Positions 18,644 through 26,344 of a stretch of DNA of 64,000 nucleotides are shown here, one piece after another. Each line of letters opens with the position of its first letter. Positions within the stretch are counted from its first letter, which is position 1. The stretch spans positions 226,523 to 290,522 of the forward strand of contig NZ_JAHKRM010000017.1 in assembly GCF_019396345.1 (NCBI RefSeq), written 5' to 3'. The stretch comes from Nonomuraea guangzhouensis (GTDB lineage: Bacteria > Actinomycetota > Actinomycetes > Streptosporangiales > Streptosporangiaceae). The position numbers and the translations under genes are program-made. The notes under the pieces are model-generated. The model had not been told where the DNA came from and made no database searches. It worked only from the letters and a program-made list of their open reading frames with translations.

Positions 18644-18770
18644 CAACCGCCGACGACACCAGACGCCGGTCCGGACCGCGGGCGATACCGAACGCCGGTG
18701 CGGACTACGGCCGACACCGAACGCCGATACAGACCGCAGCCGACACCGAACGCCGGTGCCGGCCGCGAAG
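18626..18770. repeat. 29-bp tandem array, five units, between convergent genes
   Basis: Five consecutive units of exactly 29 bp start at 18626, 18655, 18684, 18713 and 18742, with the shared core GACACCGAACGCCGGTGC. Unit 1 contains the stop codon of the FAD/Fe-S gene (18641-18643). A half unit (from 18772) runs into the stop codon of the convergent M20 gene at 18781. The array is diverged, fills the whole 137-bp gap and shows no terminator-like stem. Confidence 0.9.
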
Positions 18771-18780
18771 GCGACCCCGT

Positions 18781-20055
18781 TCAGCCGGTGAGTAGCCGCA
18801 TCGCGCACAGCGCATAAGTGCGGGCCGCGACCACGAGCTCGTCGAGGCTGACCGACTCGTCGGCCCGGTGCGCCTGTTCGGCGACCGAGCCGGGGCCGAG
18901 CACGATCACCGGAACCCCGGCGTCGCGGGCGATGAATCCGCCGTCGCACGCGGCGGTCCATCCCGCCAGCGGCAGATCGGGCCCGCCGGCGTCGCCGACC
19001 GCCTGCTTGGCCGTCGCGACCAGCCGATGGTCCGGCGCCGTCTCGAACCCGGGCATCTGCATCGTCATGGTGACCGCGACGCCCAGCCCACGCTCGTCCA
19101 GGCGCAGGGCGTCGATCCGGCCGGTCGTCTCGGCCAGCACGGTCTCCCCCTTCTCGTCGGGCAGCAGCCGCCGGTCGGCGGTGATCAGGCACTCGGCCGG
19201 AACGGTGGACGTACCGGTGCCGCCGGCGATCTGACCGACGCTCCACGTGGCGGCCCCGACCAGCGGGTGCCGCGCGTCCGACAGCTCACCGTGCCAGCGT
19301 TCGAGCTCGGTCACCACCGCGGCGGCGCCGTAGATGGCGTTGAGCCCGTCCGAGGGCTTGCCGGAGTGGGCAGCCCGCCCGGTGACCGCGATCTCGACGT
19401 ACGAGTCACCGCGCGCCGCGATGATCGTCTGCAGGTCGGTGGGTTCCGCCACGACGCACCCGGCGAAGCCGGAACGGTCGCCGTCGGCGAGGTAGGCCCG
19501 GACGCCCTTGCCGGTCTCCTCCTCGTCGACCACGGCGGCCAGCTCGACCGGACCGGTGAGTGCGGCTCCGGCCCGCCGCAGCGCGGACAGCGCCACCACG
19601 CACGCGGCGAGACCGCCCTTCATGTCCGCCGAGCCGCGCCCGAACAGCCGGCCGTCCCGGACCTCTCCACCGAAGGGCGGCACGGTCCAGTTGTCGCCCA
19701 CGGGCACCACGTCGGTGTGCCCGAGCAGCAGCAACCCGGGCCCGGATCCCCCGGCGAGGACCGCCGACACGTTGGACCGGCCGGGCTCCACCTCGGTGGT
19801 CGTCACCGCCAGGCCACGCGCCGCGCAGGCGGCGGCGAGCACGTCCACGGTCGGCCCCTCCTCGCCGGGCGGGTTCTGCCCCACCGCCCGGACCAGGTCC
19901 ACCGCGATATCGCGGATCTCGTCAAGCGTGATCAGGTCGAGGACCGCGTGTTCGGCCGCGGTGATCGCTTCGCGGTCGGTCGCGTTGATCGCCTCGCCGT
20001 CGGTCGCGTTGATCGCCTCGCGGTCGGTCGCGTTGATCGCCTCGCCGTCAGCCAT
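18781..20055 (-). CDS. M20 family metallo-deacylase/dipeptidase (ArgE/DapE type)
   Basis: A 424-residue M20 peptidase-family zinc enzyme. It contains LLGHTDVVPVGDNW (metal His and catalytic Asp), FGRGSADMKGG (bridging Asp), VVDEEETGKG (Glu pair) and a lid domain in the middle. Family members hydrolyse N-acyl amino acids (ArgE, DapE) or dipeptides. In this cluster it could remove an acetyl group, the job DoeB does in ectoine degradation with an unrelated fold. The N-terminus consists of four 8-residue repeats (EAINATDR-like) encoded by 24-bp repeats that include the start codon. The ribosome site GGGGGCT precedes ATG 20055. The gene overlaps the aminotransferase stop by 8 bp. Confidence 0.9.
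   Translation of the reverse strand: MADGEAINATDREAINATDGEAINATDREAITAAEHAVLDLITLDEIRDIAVDLVRAVGQNPPGEEGPTVDVLAAACAARGLAVTTTEVEPGRSNVSAVLAGGSGPGLLLLGHTDVVPVGDNWTVPPFGGEVRDGRLFGRGSADMKGGLAACVVALSALRRAGAALTGPVELAAVVDEEETGKGVRAYLADGDRSGFAGCVVAEPTDLQTIIAARGDSYVEIAVTGRAAHSGKPSDGLNAIYGAAAVVTELERWHGELSDARHPLVGAATWSVGQIAGGTGTSTVPAECLITADRRLLPDEKGETVLAETTGRIDALRLDERGLGVAVTMTMQMPGFETAPDHRLVATAKQAVGDAGGPDLPLAGWTAACDGGFIARDAGVPVIVLGPGSVAEQAHRADESVSLDELVVAARTYALCAMRLLTG
19960..20055. repeat. 24-bp tandem repeat coding the M20 N-terminus
   Basis: Four 24-bp units (19960, 19984, 20008, 20032) differ at only a few positions and encode four copies of an 8-residue motif ahead of the conserved M20 fold. The last unit includes the start codon. 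Copy number could change by slippage without breaking the frame. Confidence 0.9.
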
Positions 20056-21271
20056 GCTGAGCCCCCGTCGTCACCAGGTCGATCGCGCGGCGCAGCCGGC
20101 GTACACCCTCCAGGGTGCGCTCCGGAGTGGTCGACGCGAAGCACAGCCGCAGGGCGTTGCGGAATCGGCCGCTGGGCGAGAAGGCCGAGCCGGGGATGAA
20201 GGCGACCCCTTCGGCCAGCCCCACCTCGAACAGCTCCTGCGCGTCCACCTCCTCCGGCAGCGTCACCCACAGGAAGAAGCCGCCGTCCGGGCTGGTCCAT
20301 CTCGCGATGTCGCCGAGGTGTTCGGTGAGCGCCCGCTGCATACCGGCCTTGCGCCGCAGGTATTCCACGCGCAGGCCGCTCAGGTGCTCGGTGAGGTGGC
20401 CGTCCTCGAGGAACCGGGCCACCAGGAGCTGCGCGGGCAGGTTGGCGCAGGTGTCCATGGCCTGCTTGGCGTTGATCAGCAACTGGCCGAGCTCGGGGGC
20501 CGCGTCGACCCAGCCCACCCGCAGGCCCGGCGCCAGCACCTTCGAGAAGGTACGCACCGAGAACACCTCCGCACCCCCGCCACCCAGCTCGCGCAGGCTG
20601 GGCAGGTCCTCGCCGGCGAAGCGCAGCCAGCCGTACGGGTCGTCGTCGATGACGATCGCCCCCCATGCGCGGGCGAGCTCGATGAGCGCGAGCCGCCGCG
20701 TGAGCGACATGGTGGTGCCGGAGGGGTTCTGGAAGTTCGGGATCGTGTAGATCGCCTTCGGCGGGCGGCCGGCCCGCTCGACGAGCTCCGGCAGGGCCTC
20801 GACGACCAGCCCGTCGTCGTCCACGGGCGCTTCGAGGACCTCTCCGCCGTACGACATGACGGTGGCGCTGCCGTTGGTGTAGGTCGGCGACTCGACGACG
20901 ACCAGGTCGCCGGGGTCGACGAAGAGTTTGCAGGCCAGGTCGATGCCCTGCATCCCGCCGCTGGTGATGGTCAGCCGGTCGGGGGTCGTCGCCTCGCCGG
21001 TGCCCGACAGCATGCCGAGCACCGCCTCCCGCAGCCGGGGGTCGCCCTCGGTCGCGGCGTAGTCGTAGGCGTGGGCCGAGCCCAGTTCGGCGGCGCCGAT
21101 CGCGGCCAGGAGCCGCGTGGGGACCGCTTCGGCGGCGGGGCTGCCCATCGCGAAGCGGACGATGTCGTGCGACTGCTTCTGCAGCAGCGACGTGCTCGAG
21201 TCGATGACCGACCCGACCAGTCCTGCCGCCCGTGCCGCGAGCGGCACCTGCGCGGCGGTCCGCGTCATCAT
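20048..21271 (-). CDS. PLP-dependent fold-I aminotransferase (2-aminoadipate/kynurenine aminotransferase-like)
   Basis: A 407-residue class I/II aminotransferase of the group related to MocR C-terminal domains. It has the fold-I landmarks YAATEGDPRLREAVLGML, ITSGGMQGIDLACKLF, YTIPNFQNPSGTTMS, IVIDDDPYGWLRF and the PLP lysine in SVRTFSKVLAPGLRVGWV. There is no GntR helix-turn-helix upstream of the domain, so it is an enzyme rather than a MocR regulator. ATG 21271 is used; a GTG at 21277 overlapping the M24 stop is possible. It lies in a four-gene operon (racemase-like, M24, this gene, M20) and would transaminate an alpha-amino acid intermediate. Confidence 0.9.
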   Translation of the reverse strand: MMTRTAAQVPLAARAAGLVGSVIDSSTSLLQKQSHDIVRFAMGSPAAEAVPTRLLAAIGAAELGSAHAYDYAATEGDPRLREAVLGMLSGTGEATTPDRLTITSGGMQGIDLACKLFVDPGDLVVVESPTYTNGSATVMSYGGEVLEAPVDDDGLVVEALPELVERAGRPPKAIYTIPNFQNPSGTTMSLTRRLALIELARAWGAIVIDDDPYGWLRFAGEDLPSLRELGGGGAEVFSVRTFSKVLAPGLRVGWVDAAPELGQLLINAKQAMDTCANLPAQLLVARFLEDGHLTEHLSGLRVEYLRRKAGMQRALTEHLGDIARWTSPDGGFFLWVTLPEEVDAQELFEVGLAEGVAFIPGSAFSPSGRFRNALRLCFASTTPERTLEGVRRLRRAIDLVTTGAQHG

Positions 21272-21273
21272 GT

Positions 21274-22467
21274 TCACCGTCCGATCGTGAGGTTCTGGGT
21301 GAGGTCGGTCAGCCGCTCGACCCCGTCGGTGGTCAGCGCGACGGGTTCGGACAGCTCGTATCCCCAGTCGTCCATCCACATGCCGAGGATGACGTGGAAG
21401 CACATACCGGCTTCGAGCACGGTGTGTTCGTCGGGCCGCAGGCTGATGGTGCGCTCGCCCCAGTCCGGCGGGTATCCCAGACCGATGGAGTAGCCGATCC
21501 GGGACTCCTTGGTCAGGCCGTGCGCGCTGATGACGGCGTTCCACGCGGCGTGGATCTCGTGGGCGGTCCGTCCGGGGCGGAGCGTGGCCAGCACCTCGGC
21601 CATGCCGTCGCGGACGATCGCCGCGGTGTCGGCGAGCCGGCGGGGCGGCTCGCCGAGCATGATGGTGCGGGCCAGCGGCGCGTGGTAGCGCCGGTACACG
21701 CCCGCGAGCTCGATCGTCGTGGCCTCACCGACGCGGAACTCCTCCTCGGTCCAGGTCAGATGCGGCGTACCGGCTCCCTTGCCGGTGGGCAGCATCGGCA
21801 CGAGCGCCGGGTAGTCGCCGCCGTGCTCGGCCGTGCCGCGCGCCTGCGCGGCGGCGATCTCGGCGACGACGTCACACTGGCGTCGCCCCGGGGCCACGGC
21901 CGCCAGCGCCACCTCCATGACCTGCTGCGCGATCGACCCGGCGATCCGCATCTGGGCGAGTTCGTGGTCGGACTTGACCACGCGTACCCAGTTGACCAGC
22001 TCCTGGCTGTCCTCAAGCCGGACGTGCGGGAGTCCCGCCCGCAGCGCGAGGTAGCCGCGGGCCGTGAAGAACGCGGAGTCGCCCTCGATGCCCACGCACC
22101 CGTCCTGGCCGGTCTCGATCAGGCCGCGTTCGCGAATGCGTTCGGCGATCCAGTCGTACGGGTGCACCTTCGGGCGGTGGACCAGCTCCTCCGGGTAGCC
22201 CTCGATCTGCTCCGGCGGCAGCCAGGCGGTGAAACCGGCTCCGGCGGCGTCCATCGCGCGGGCGAACAGCACCGGCGGACCACTGGCCGGCACCACCAGA
22301 CACTGCGGCGTATAGAAGGACCAGGCGTTGTAGCCGGTGAGGTAGTACATGTTGGCCGGATCCGTCACCAGCAGGGCGGCGAACGAGCGTTCCGCCATGC
22401 CCTCCTGTACGCGGGTGAGCCGTCGCGCGTACTCGGCGGCATCCGGGCCGGGGAAAGACTGCTGCAC
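21274..22467 (-). CDS. M24-family hydrolase resembling ectoine hydrolase DoeA/EutD
   Basis: A 397-residue 'pita-bread' M24 protein. The N-terminal creatinase-type domain has TDPANMYYLTGYNAWSFYTP; the C-terminal half has GGDYPALVP, HLTWTEE and YPPDWGERTISLRP. From memory, these are the segments most alike in Halomonas DoeA (ectoine hydrolase). Where true aminopeptidases carry the two metal-binding aspartates the sequence reads TIELAGVYRRYHAPLARTI, so it is probably a metal-free, creatinase-like amidine/C-N hydrolase. GTG 22467 is chosen (GAGG 8 nt upstream) over a TTG at 22473 that lies too close to it. The gene is 15 bp downstream of the racemase-like gene. An M24 aminopeptidase on another substrate cannot be excluded. 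Confidence 0.85.
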   Translation of the reverse strand: MQQSFPGPDAAEYARRLTRVQEGMAERSFAALLVTDPANMYYLTGYNAWSFYTPQCLVVPASGPPVLFARAMDAAGAGFTAWLPPEQIEGYPEELVHRPKVHPYDWIAERIRERGLIETGQDGCVGIEGDSAFFTARGYLALRAGLPHVRLEDSQELVNWVRVVKSDHELAQMRIAGSIAQQVMEVALAAVAPGRRQCDVVAEIAAAQARGTAEHGGDYPALVPMLPTGKGAGTPHLTWTEEEFRVGEATTIELAGVYRRYHAPLARTIMLGEPPRRLADTAAIVRDGMAEVLATLRPGRTAHEIHAAWNAVISAHGLTKESRIGYSIGLGYPPDWGERTISLRPDEHTVLEAGMCFHVILGMWMDDWGYELSEPVALTTDGVERLTDLTQNLTIGR

Positions 22468-22482
22468 TAGCAAAACCTCATT

Positions 22483-23226
22483 TCAGTGGTCGCCGAGGAG
22501 ACGCTGCCCCGGCCCTGTCGCCCGGCGGCCGATGGCCCGCAGTGCCGCCCACATGGTCGCCTGGTTCGCGCTGATCACCGGTTTGCCGAGCCGTGCCTCG
22601 AGCGGGGCGATGACGTCGTAGGTCGGCAGGTTGGTGCACGAGATCACGATCGCGTCGGCCTCGGCGTGGTCGGCCTGGGCGACGAGTTCGGCGGTGCGCG
22701 CGTAAGGGACCTTCCAGATGTCGGCGCTCAGCCCCAGGTGGGAGCTGCCGACGACGTCCACGCCGGCCTCCCGCAGGAACAGGCCCAGCCGCTCGGTCAC
22801 ATCCGGGTCGTACGGGGTGGCGATCGCCACGCGCACGGCGGCCAACTGCTTCAGAGCCGCCAGCAGGGCACCGGACGTCGTGACCGCCGCGGGGGCCCCG
22901 GCCGCACGCATCGCCTCGACCAGTTGCCGCTCTCCCCGTACGCCGCGCACGAAGCTGCCCGACGTACAGCCGTAGGCGTACACCGCGGGCGAGACCGTGA
23001 TCAGGTCCCGGGTGCAACGGCTGACGGCAGCGCTGTCACTGACGTGCTCCGCCATCTCCACCGTCACCGGCATCGGCGAGAACGGGGTACGGGTGAAGAA
23101 CAAGGCCACGTCGTCGGGCGTCCAGCGCCACAGCTCCCGATCCAGCGCCATGTCGTACGGGACGATCACGCCGACGCCGGTCTGGACCGGCGGTCCGGGC
23201 GGTGCGGTGCTCGTGTTCGTGGTCAT
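22483..23226 (-). CDS. Asp/Glu racemase superfamily protein (maleate isomerase/arylmalonate decarboxylase-like)
   Basis: A 247-residue superfamily member that keeps both catalytic cysteines: C87 in YGCTSGSF and C197 in ISCTNLPTYD. That two-cysteine arrangement fits racemases and maleate isomerases. ATG 23226 has an excellent ribosome site (AGGAGA, 7 nt). Longer frames would cover operator copy 3. It heads the operon that continues with the M24, aminotransferase and M20 genes. It is paralogous to the product at 11578-12309, which lacks the second Cys, so the two probably do different chemistry in the same pathway. Confidence 0.88.
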   Translation of the reverse strand: MTTNTSTAPPGPPVQTGVGVIVPYDMALDRELWRWTPDDVALFFTRTPFSPMPVTVEMAEHVSDSAAVSRCTRDLITVSPAVYAYGCTSGSFVRGVRGERQLVEAMRAAGAPAAVTTSGALLAALKQLAAVRVAIATPYDPDVTERLGLFLREAGVDVVGSSHLGLSADIWKVPYARTAELVAQADHAEADAIVISCTNLPTYDVIAPLEARLGKPVISANQATMWAALRAIGRRATGPGQRLLGDH

Positions 23227-23302
23227 GGACAGGTCTCCTGCGATCATGGGGGCCGGCCCCGTGCGAGTGTGGAGCCGTGTCGCCATCATGCAGGATCGAT
23301 GC

Positions 23303-23314
23303 ATTGTTGACAAT
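23303..23314. promoter_or_regulatory. GntR-type operator, copy 3
   Basis: ATTGTTGACAAT, identical to copy 2, lies in the 148-bp divergent promoter region between the racemase-like operon (minus strand) and the D-2-hydroxyacid dehydrogenase operon (plus strand). It links these genes to the same regulator as the importer and aminotransferase promoters. Confidence 0.8.
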
Positions 23315-23374
23315 CATACGTAGCTCTCCTACGTTGGGCCGCGGCCCAGGTGGCGAGCGAACGGGGAGGCGCCC

Positions 23375-24397
23375 ATGGCAGGATCCGACGGCAAACCGAT
23401 CATCGCCGTGCTCTGCGCGGCCGGGGGCCCGCCCCCTCCGCACATGCGGGTCGTCGAGGAGCGCGCGACGGTCCGCTACTGCGACGCCGACGGCCTGGCC
23501 GCCGCCGTGGCCGACGCGGACGCCCTCTTCCTGTGGGACTTCTTCTCCAGCGCCGTACGTCAGATCTGGGATCACGCCGGGTCACTGCGGTGGATCCACG
23601 TGGCCGCGGCCGGCGTGGACAAGCTCCTCTTCGATGAGCTCAACGACTCCGACGTCATCGTCACCAACGCGCGTGGCGTCTTCGACCGGCCCATCGCCGA
23701 GTTCGTGCTCGGCTCGGTGCTCGCCTTCGCCAAGGATCTCCACCGCAGCCACGACCTGCAGCTCGCCCGTACGTGGAAGCACCGGGAGACCCTGCCGGTG
23801 GCCGGCACCACGGCGTTGATCGTGGGCACCGGCGCCATCGGGCGCGAGACGGCCCGGCTGCTCCGCGCCGTCGGCATGGACGTACGGGGGGCCGGCCGCA
23901 CCGCGCGGGCCGTCGACCCCGACTTCGGCACCGTCGTTGCCAGCGGCGAACTGGCGGCGCACGTGGGCTGGGCCGACCACGTCATCATGGTCGCGCCCCT
24001 GACCGAGGCGACCCGGGGACTCATCGACGCCACGGTGCTGGCCGCGATGAAGCCCACCGCGCACCTGATCAACGTCGGGCGCGGCCCCTGCGTCGTCGAG
24101 GACGACCTGGTCGCGGCCCTGGCGGGCGGGCAGATCGCGGGGGCGTCGCTGGACGTGTTCGCGACCGAGCCGCTGCCACGGGACCATCCGCTGTGGAGCG
24201 CGCCCGGCGTGGTCGTGTCCGCGCACATGTCCGGTGACACCGTCGGCTGGCTCGACACGCTGGCCCGGCAGTTCACCGACAACGCCGTCCGCTGGCTCGA
24301 CGGCGAGGAGCTCGTCAACGTCGTTGACAAGCGGCTCGGGTTCGTCCCCGCCCACCCCCAGCAGAGCCGGCCGCAGCCGAGTCCCGCAGACGCCTAG
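23375..24397 (+). CDS. NAD(P)-dependent D-2-hydroxyacid dehydrogenase
   Basis: A 340-residue member of the D-isomer-specific 2-hydroxyacid dehydrogenase family. The Rossmann motif is VGTGAIGRETARLL, the substrate/Arg region VAPLTEATRGLID and LINVGRGPCVVEDDLV, and the Glu/His catalytic region DVFATEPLPRDHPLW with HMSGDT in place of the usual TPH. It reduces a 2-oxo acid to a D-2-hydroxy acid or the reverse. The FAD/Fe-S enzyme of the same regulon could re-oxidise that product. The ATG is preceded by GGGAGG. It is the first gene of a three-gene operon with amidase and DUF3830, under operator copy 3. Confidence 0.92.
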   Translation: MAGSDGKPIIAVLCAAGGPPPPHMRVVEERATVRYCDADGLAAAVADADALFLWDFFSSAVRQIWDHAGSLRWIHVAAAGVDKLLFDELNDSDVIVTNARGVFDRPIAEFVLGSVLAFAKDLHRSHDLQLARTWKHRETLPVAGTTALIVGTGAIGRETARLLRAVGMDVRGAGRTARAVDPDFGTVVASGELAAHVGWADHVIMVAPLTEATRGLIDATVLAAMKPTAHLINVGRGPCVVEDDLVAALAGGQIAGASLDVFATEPLPRDHPLWSAPGVVVSAHMSGDTVGWLDTLARQFTDNAVRWLDGEELVNVVDKRLGFVPAHPQQSRPQPSPADA

Positions 24398-24403
24398 GGA
24401 GCC

Positions 24404-25813
24404 ATGATGACCGACCTGACCCGGCTGAGCGCCACCGAACTGATCGCCGGCTACCGCGACCGCAGCGTGTCCCCGGTGGAGGCCACCCGCGCCGCGCTCG
24501 CCGCGATCGAGGCCGCCAACGACGACGTGAACGCCTTCGTCCTGGTCGACGCCGAGGCCGCGCTGGCCGCCGCGGCGGAGTCCGAGGCCCGCTGGCGCGA
24601 CGGCCGCACCCAGGGACCCGGCGACGGCGTACCCACCTCGATCAAGGACATCCTGTACACCCGCGGCTGGCCGACCCTGCGCGGCACCAACCTCATCGAC
24701 GAGCAGGGACCGTGGCCGGAGGACGCCCCGGCCGTGGCCCGGCTGCGCGAGACCGGAGCCGTGCTGCTGGGCAAGACCACCACCCCCGAGTTCGGCTGGA
24801 AGGGCGTCACCGACTCCCCGCGGCACGGCGCCACCGGAAACCCGTGGAACGCCGAGCTGACCGCCGGCGGATCGAGCGGTGGCAGCGCGGCAGCGGTCGC
24901 GCTGGGCATGGGGGCCTGGTCGGTCGGCACCGACGGCGGCGGATCGGTCCGCATCCCCGCCGCCTTCACCGGAACGGTCACCATCAAGCCGACGTACGGC
25001 CTCATCCCGATGTGGCCCGCCAGCCCGTTCGGCACCCTGTCGCACGGCGGGCCCATGACCCGCACCGTCACCGACGCCGCCCTGATGCTCGACATCCTCA
25101 CCGGTTTCGACGCGCGCGACTGGTCGGCGCTGCCGACCCCGGCGACCTCGTTCCGCGACGGGCTCGACGACGGCGTCCGCGGCCTGCGCGTCGCCTTCTC
25201 CCCCACGCTCGGGTACGTGCGCAACGACCCCGAGGTCGAGGCCGCCGTCCGTACCGCCGCGGCCGTGCTGGCCGAGGCGGGGGCCGACGTCGAGGAGATC
25301 GATCCCGGCTTCGCCGACCCCGTCGAGGCCTTCCACGTCCTGTGGTTCACCGGCGCGGCCAAGGTCGTCGACGCCTATGGGCCCGGCGCCCTGGAGCGGG
25401 TCGACCCCGGGCTGCGCCGCGGCGTCATGCGCGCCATGGCCGCCAGCGCCGCGGACTATCTGGACGCCACGGCGGTGCGGATGGACCTCGGGGTACGGAT
25501 GGGGCGCTTCCACCAGACGTACGACCTGCTGCTGACCCCGACCCTGCCGATCACCGCGTTCCCCAAGGGGATGGACGCCCCGAAGGGCTGGCACTCCGAG
25601 GACTGGACCAGCTGGACCCCGTACACGTACCCGTTCAACATGACCCAGCAGCCCGCCGCGAGCGTGCCCTGCGGATTCACCTCCGCCGGGCTGCCCGTCG
25701 GCCTGCAGATCATCGGCCCCCGGCACGCCGACGCGCTCGTGCTGCGGGCCGCCCGCTCCTATGAGGCGGCCACCACCTGGACCTCCGCGCGGCCGCCGCT
25801 CGCCCGCCCCTGA
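24404..25813 (+). CDS. Amidase (amidase signature family)
   Basis: A 469-residue amidase signature enzyme with an intact Ser-cisSer-Lys triad: K81 (TSIKDIL), the cis-Ser in TAGGSSGGSAAA (157/158) and the nucleophile S181 (TDGGGSVRIP). Family members hydrolyse carboxamides, carbamoyl compounds or Glu-tRNA amides; the length and lack of GatB/C partners argue against a GatA role. It follows the D-2-hydroxyacid dehydrogenase by 6 bp and precedes DUF3830 by 22 bp. Probably it opens an amide or ureido intermediate within this pathway. Start ATG 24404; ATG 24407 is equivalent. Confidence 0.92.
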   Translation: MMTDLTRLSATELIAGYRDRSVSPVEATRAALAAIEAANDDVNAFVLVDAEAALAAAAESEARWRDGRTQGPGDGVPTSIKDILYTRGWPTLRGTNLIDEQGPWPEDAPAVARLRETGAVLLGKTTTPEFGWKGVTDSPRHGATGNPWNAELTAGGSSGGSAAAVALGMGAWSVGTDGGGSVRIPAAFTGTVTIKPTYGLIPMWPASPFGTLSHGGPMTRTVTDAALMLDILTGFDARDWSALPTPATSFRDGLDDGVRGLRVAFSPTLGYVRNDPEVEAAVRTAAAVLAEAGADVEEIDPGFADPVEAFHVLWFTGAAKVVDAYGPGALERVDPGLRRGVMRAMAASAADYLDATAVRMDLGVRMGRFHQTYDLLLTPTLPITAFPKGMDAPKGWHSEDWTSWTPYTYPFNMTQQPAASVPCGFTSAGLPVGLQIIGPRHADALVLRAARSYEAATTWTSARPPLARP

Positions 25814-25835
25814 CTGACGATTGAGGAGAATCCCC

Positions 25836-26342
25836 ATGGCTCGCTACATCACGGTCTCGCTGGAATCGCGCGGCGTTTCCTGCACCGCCCGGCTGCTCGA
25901 CGACGAGGCGCCGCGCACCGCGGCCGCCGTCTGGGACGCGCTGCCGCTGTCCGGTCAGGTCTTCCACGGCAAGTACGCCCGTAACGAGATCTACAACCTG
26001 GTGCCGGCGTTCGCGGCAGTCGAGCCCGGGAAGGAGAACACCACGGTCACGCCCATTCCCGGTGATCTGTGTTACTTCGCGTTCGACGCCAATGATCTCG
26101 CCACTCCCTCGCACGGCTACGAGAGCGGCGGCGGTCCCAAGGACCTGTCACACATCATCGACCTGGCGCTGTTCTACGGGCGCAACAACCTGCTGCTCAA
26201 CGGCGACCAGGGCTGGGTGCCGGGCAACGTCTTCGGCACCGTCGTCGAGGGACTCGCGGAGATGGCCGCCGCCTGCCAGGACATCTGGATGGCCGGTGCC
26301 CGGGGTGAGACGCTGACGTTCGCGCGCGCCCACGAGGACTGA
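25836..26342 (+). CDS. DUF3830 family protein (cyclophilin-like fold)
   Basis: A 168-residue DUF3830 protein, start ATG 25836 after GAGGAG. It has the family's ITVSLESRGVSCTARLLDDEAPRTAAAVWDAL-type opening (residues 4-35) and GQVFHGKYARNEIY, reminiscent of small cyclophilin-like proteins such as allophanate-hydrolase-associated folds. The function is unknown. Genes of this family tend to sit beside amidases, M24 or racemase-superfamily genes in catabolic clusters, as here (from memory). It is last in the regulon and converges on the exporter permease gene with 2 bp between. Confidence 0.88.
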   Translation: MARYITVSLESRGVSCTARLLDDEAPRTAAAVWDALPLSGQVFHGKYARNEIYNLVPAFAAVEPGKENTTVTPIPGDLCYFAFDANDLATPSHGYESGGGPKDLSHIIDLALFYGRNNLLLNGDQGWVPGNVFGTVVEGLAEMAAACQDIWMAGARGETLTFARAHED

Positions 26343-26344
26343 CG

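Noticed and set aside
18626..18770. CRISPR array
   Set aside because: The 29-bp period is contiguous, with no unique spacers, and no cas genes are present.
20048..21271. MocR/EnuR-type regulator
   Set aside because: The aminotransferase fold is present but no N-terminal GntR helix-turn-helix is encoded; the longer upstream frame is the antisense or overlapping part of the M24 gene.
24322..24336. GTTGACAA inside the D-2-hydroxyacid dehydrogenase gene as an operator
   Set aside because: Only a half-site with a mismatched partner, within coding sequence.
23582..25837. Long antisense open frame of about 750 codons opposite the dehydrogenase and amidase genes
   Set aside because: A typical high-GC shadow frame: low-complexity composition and no recognisable domain, while the plus strand has two complete conserved enzymes.
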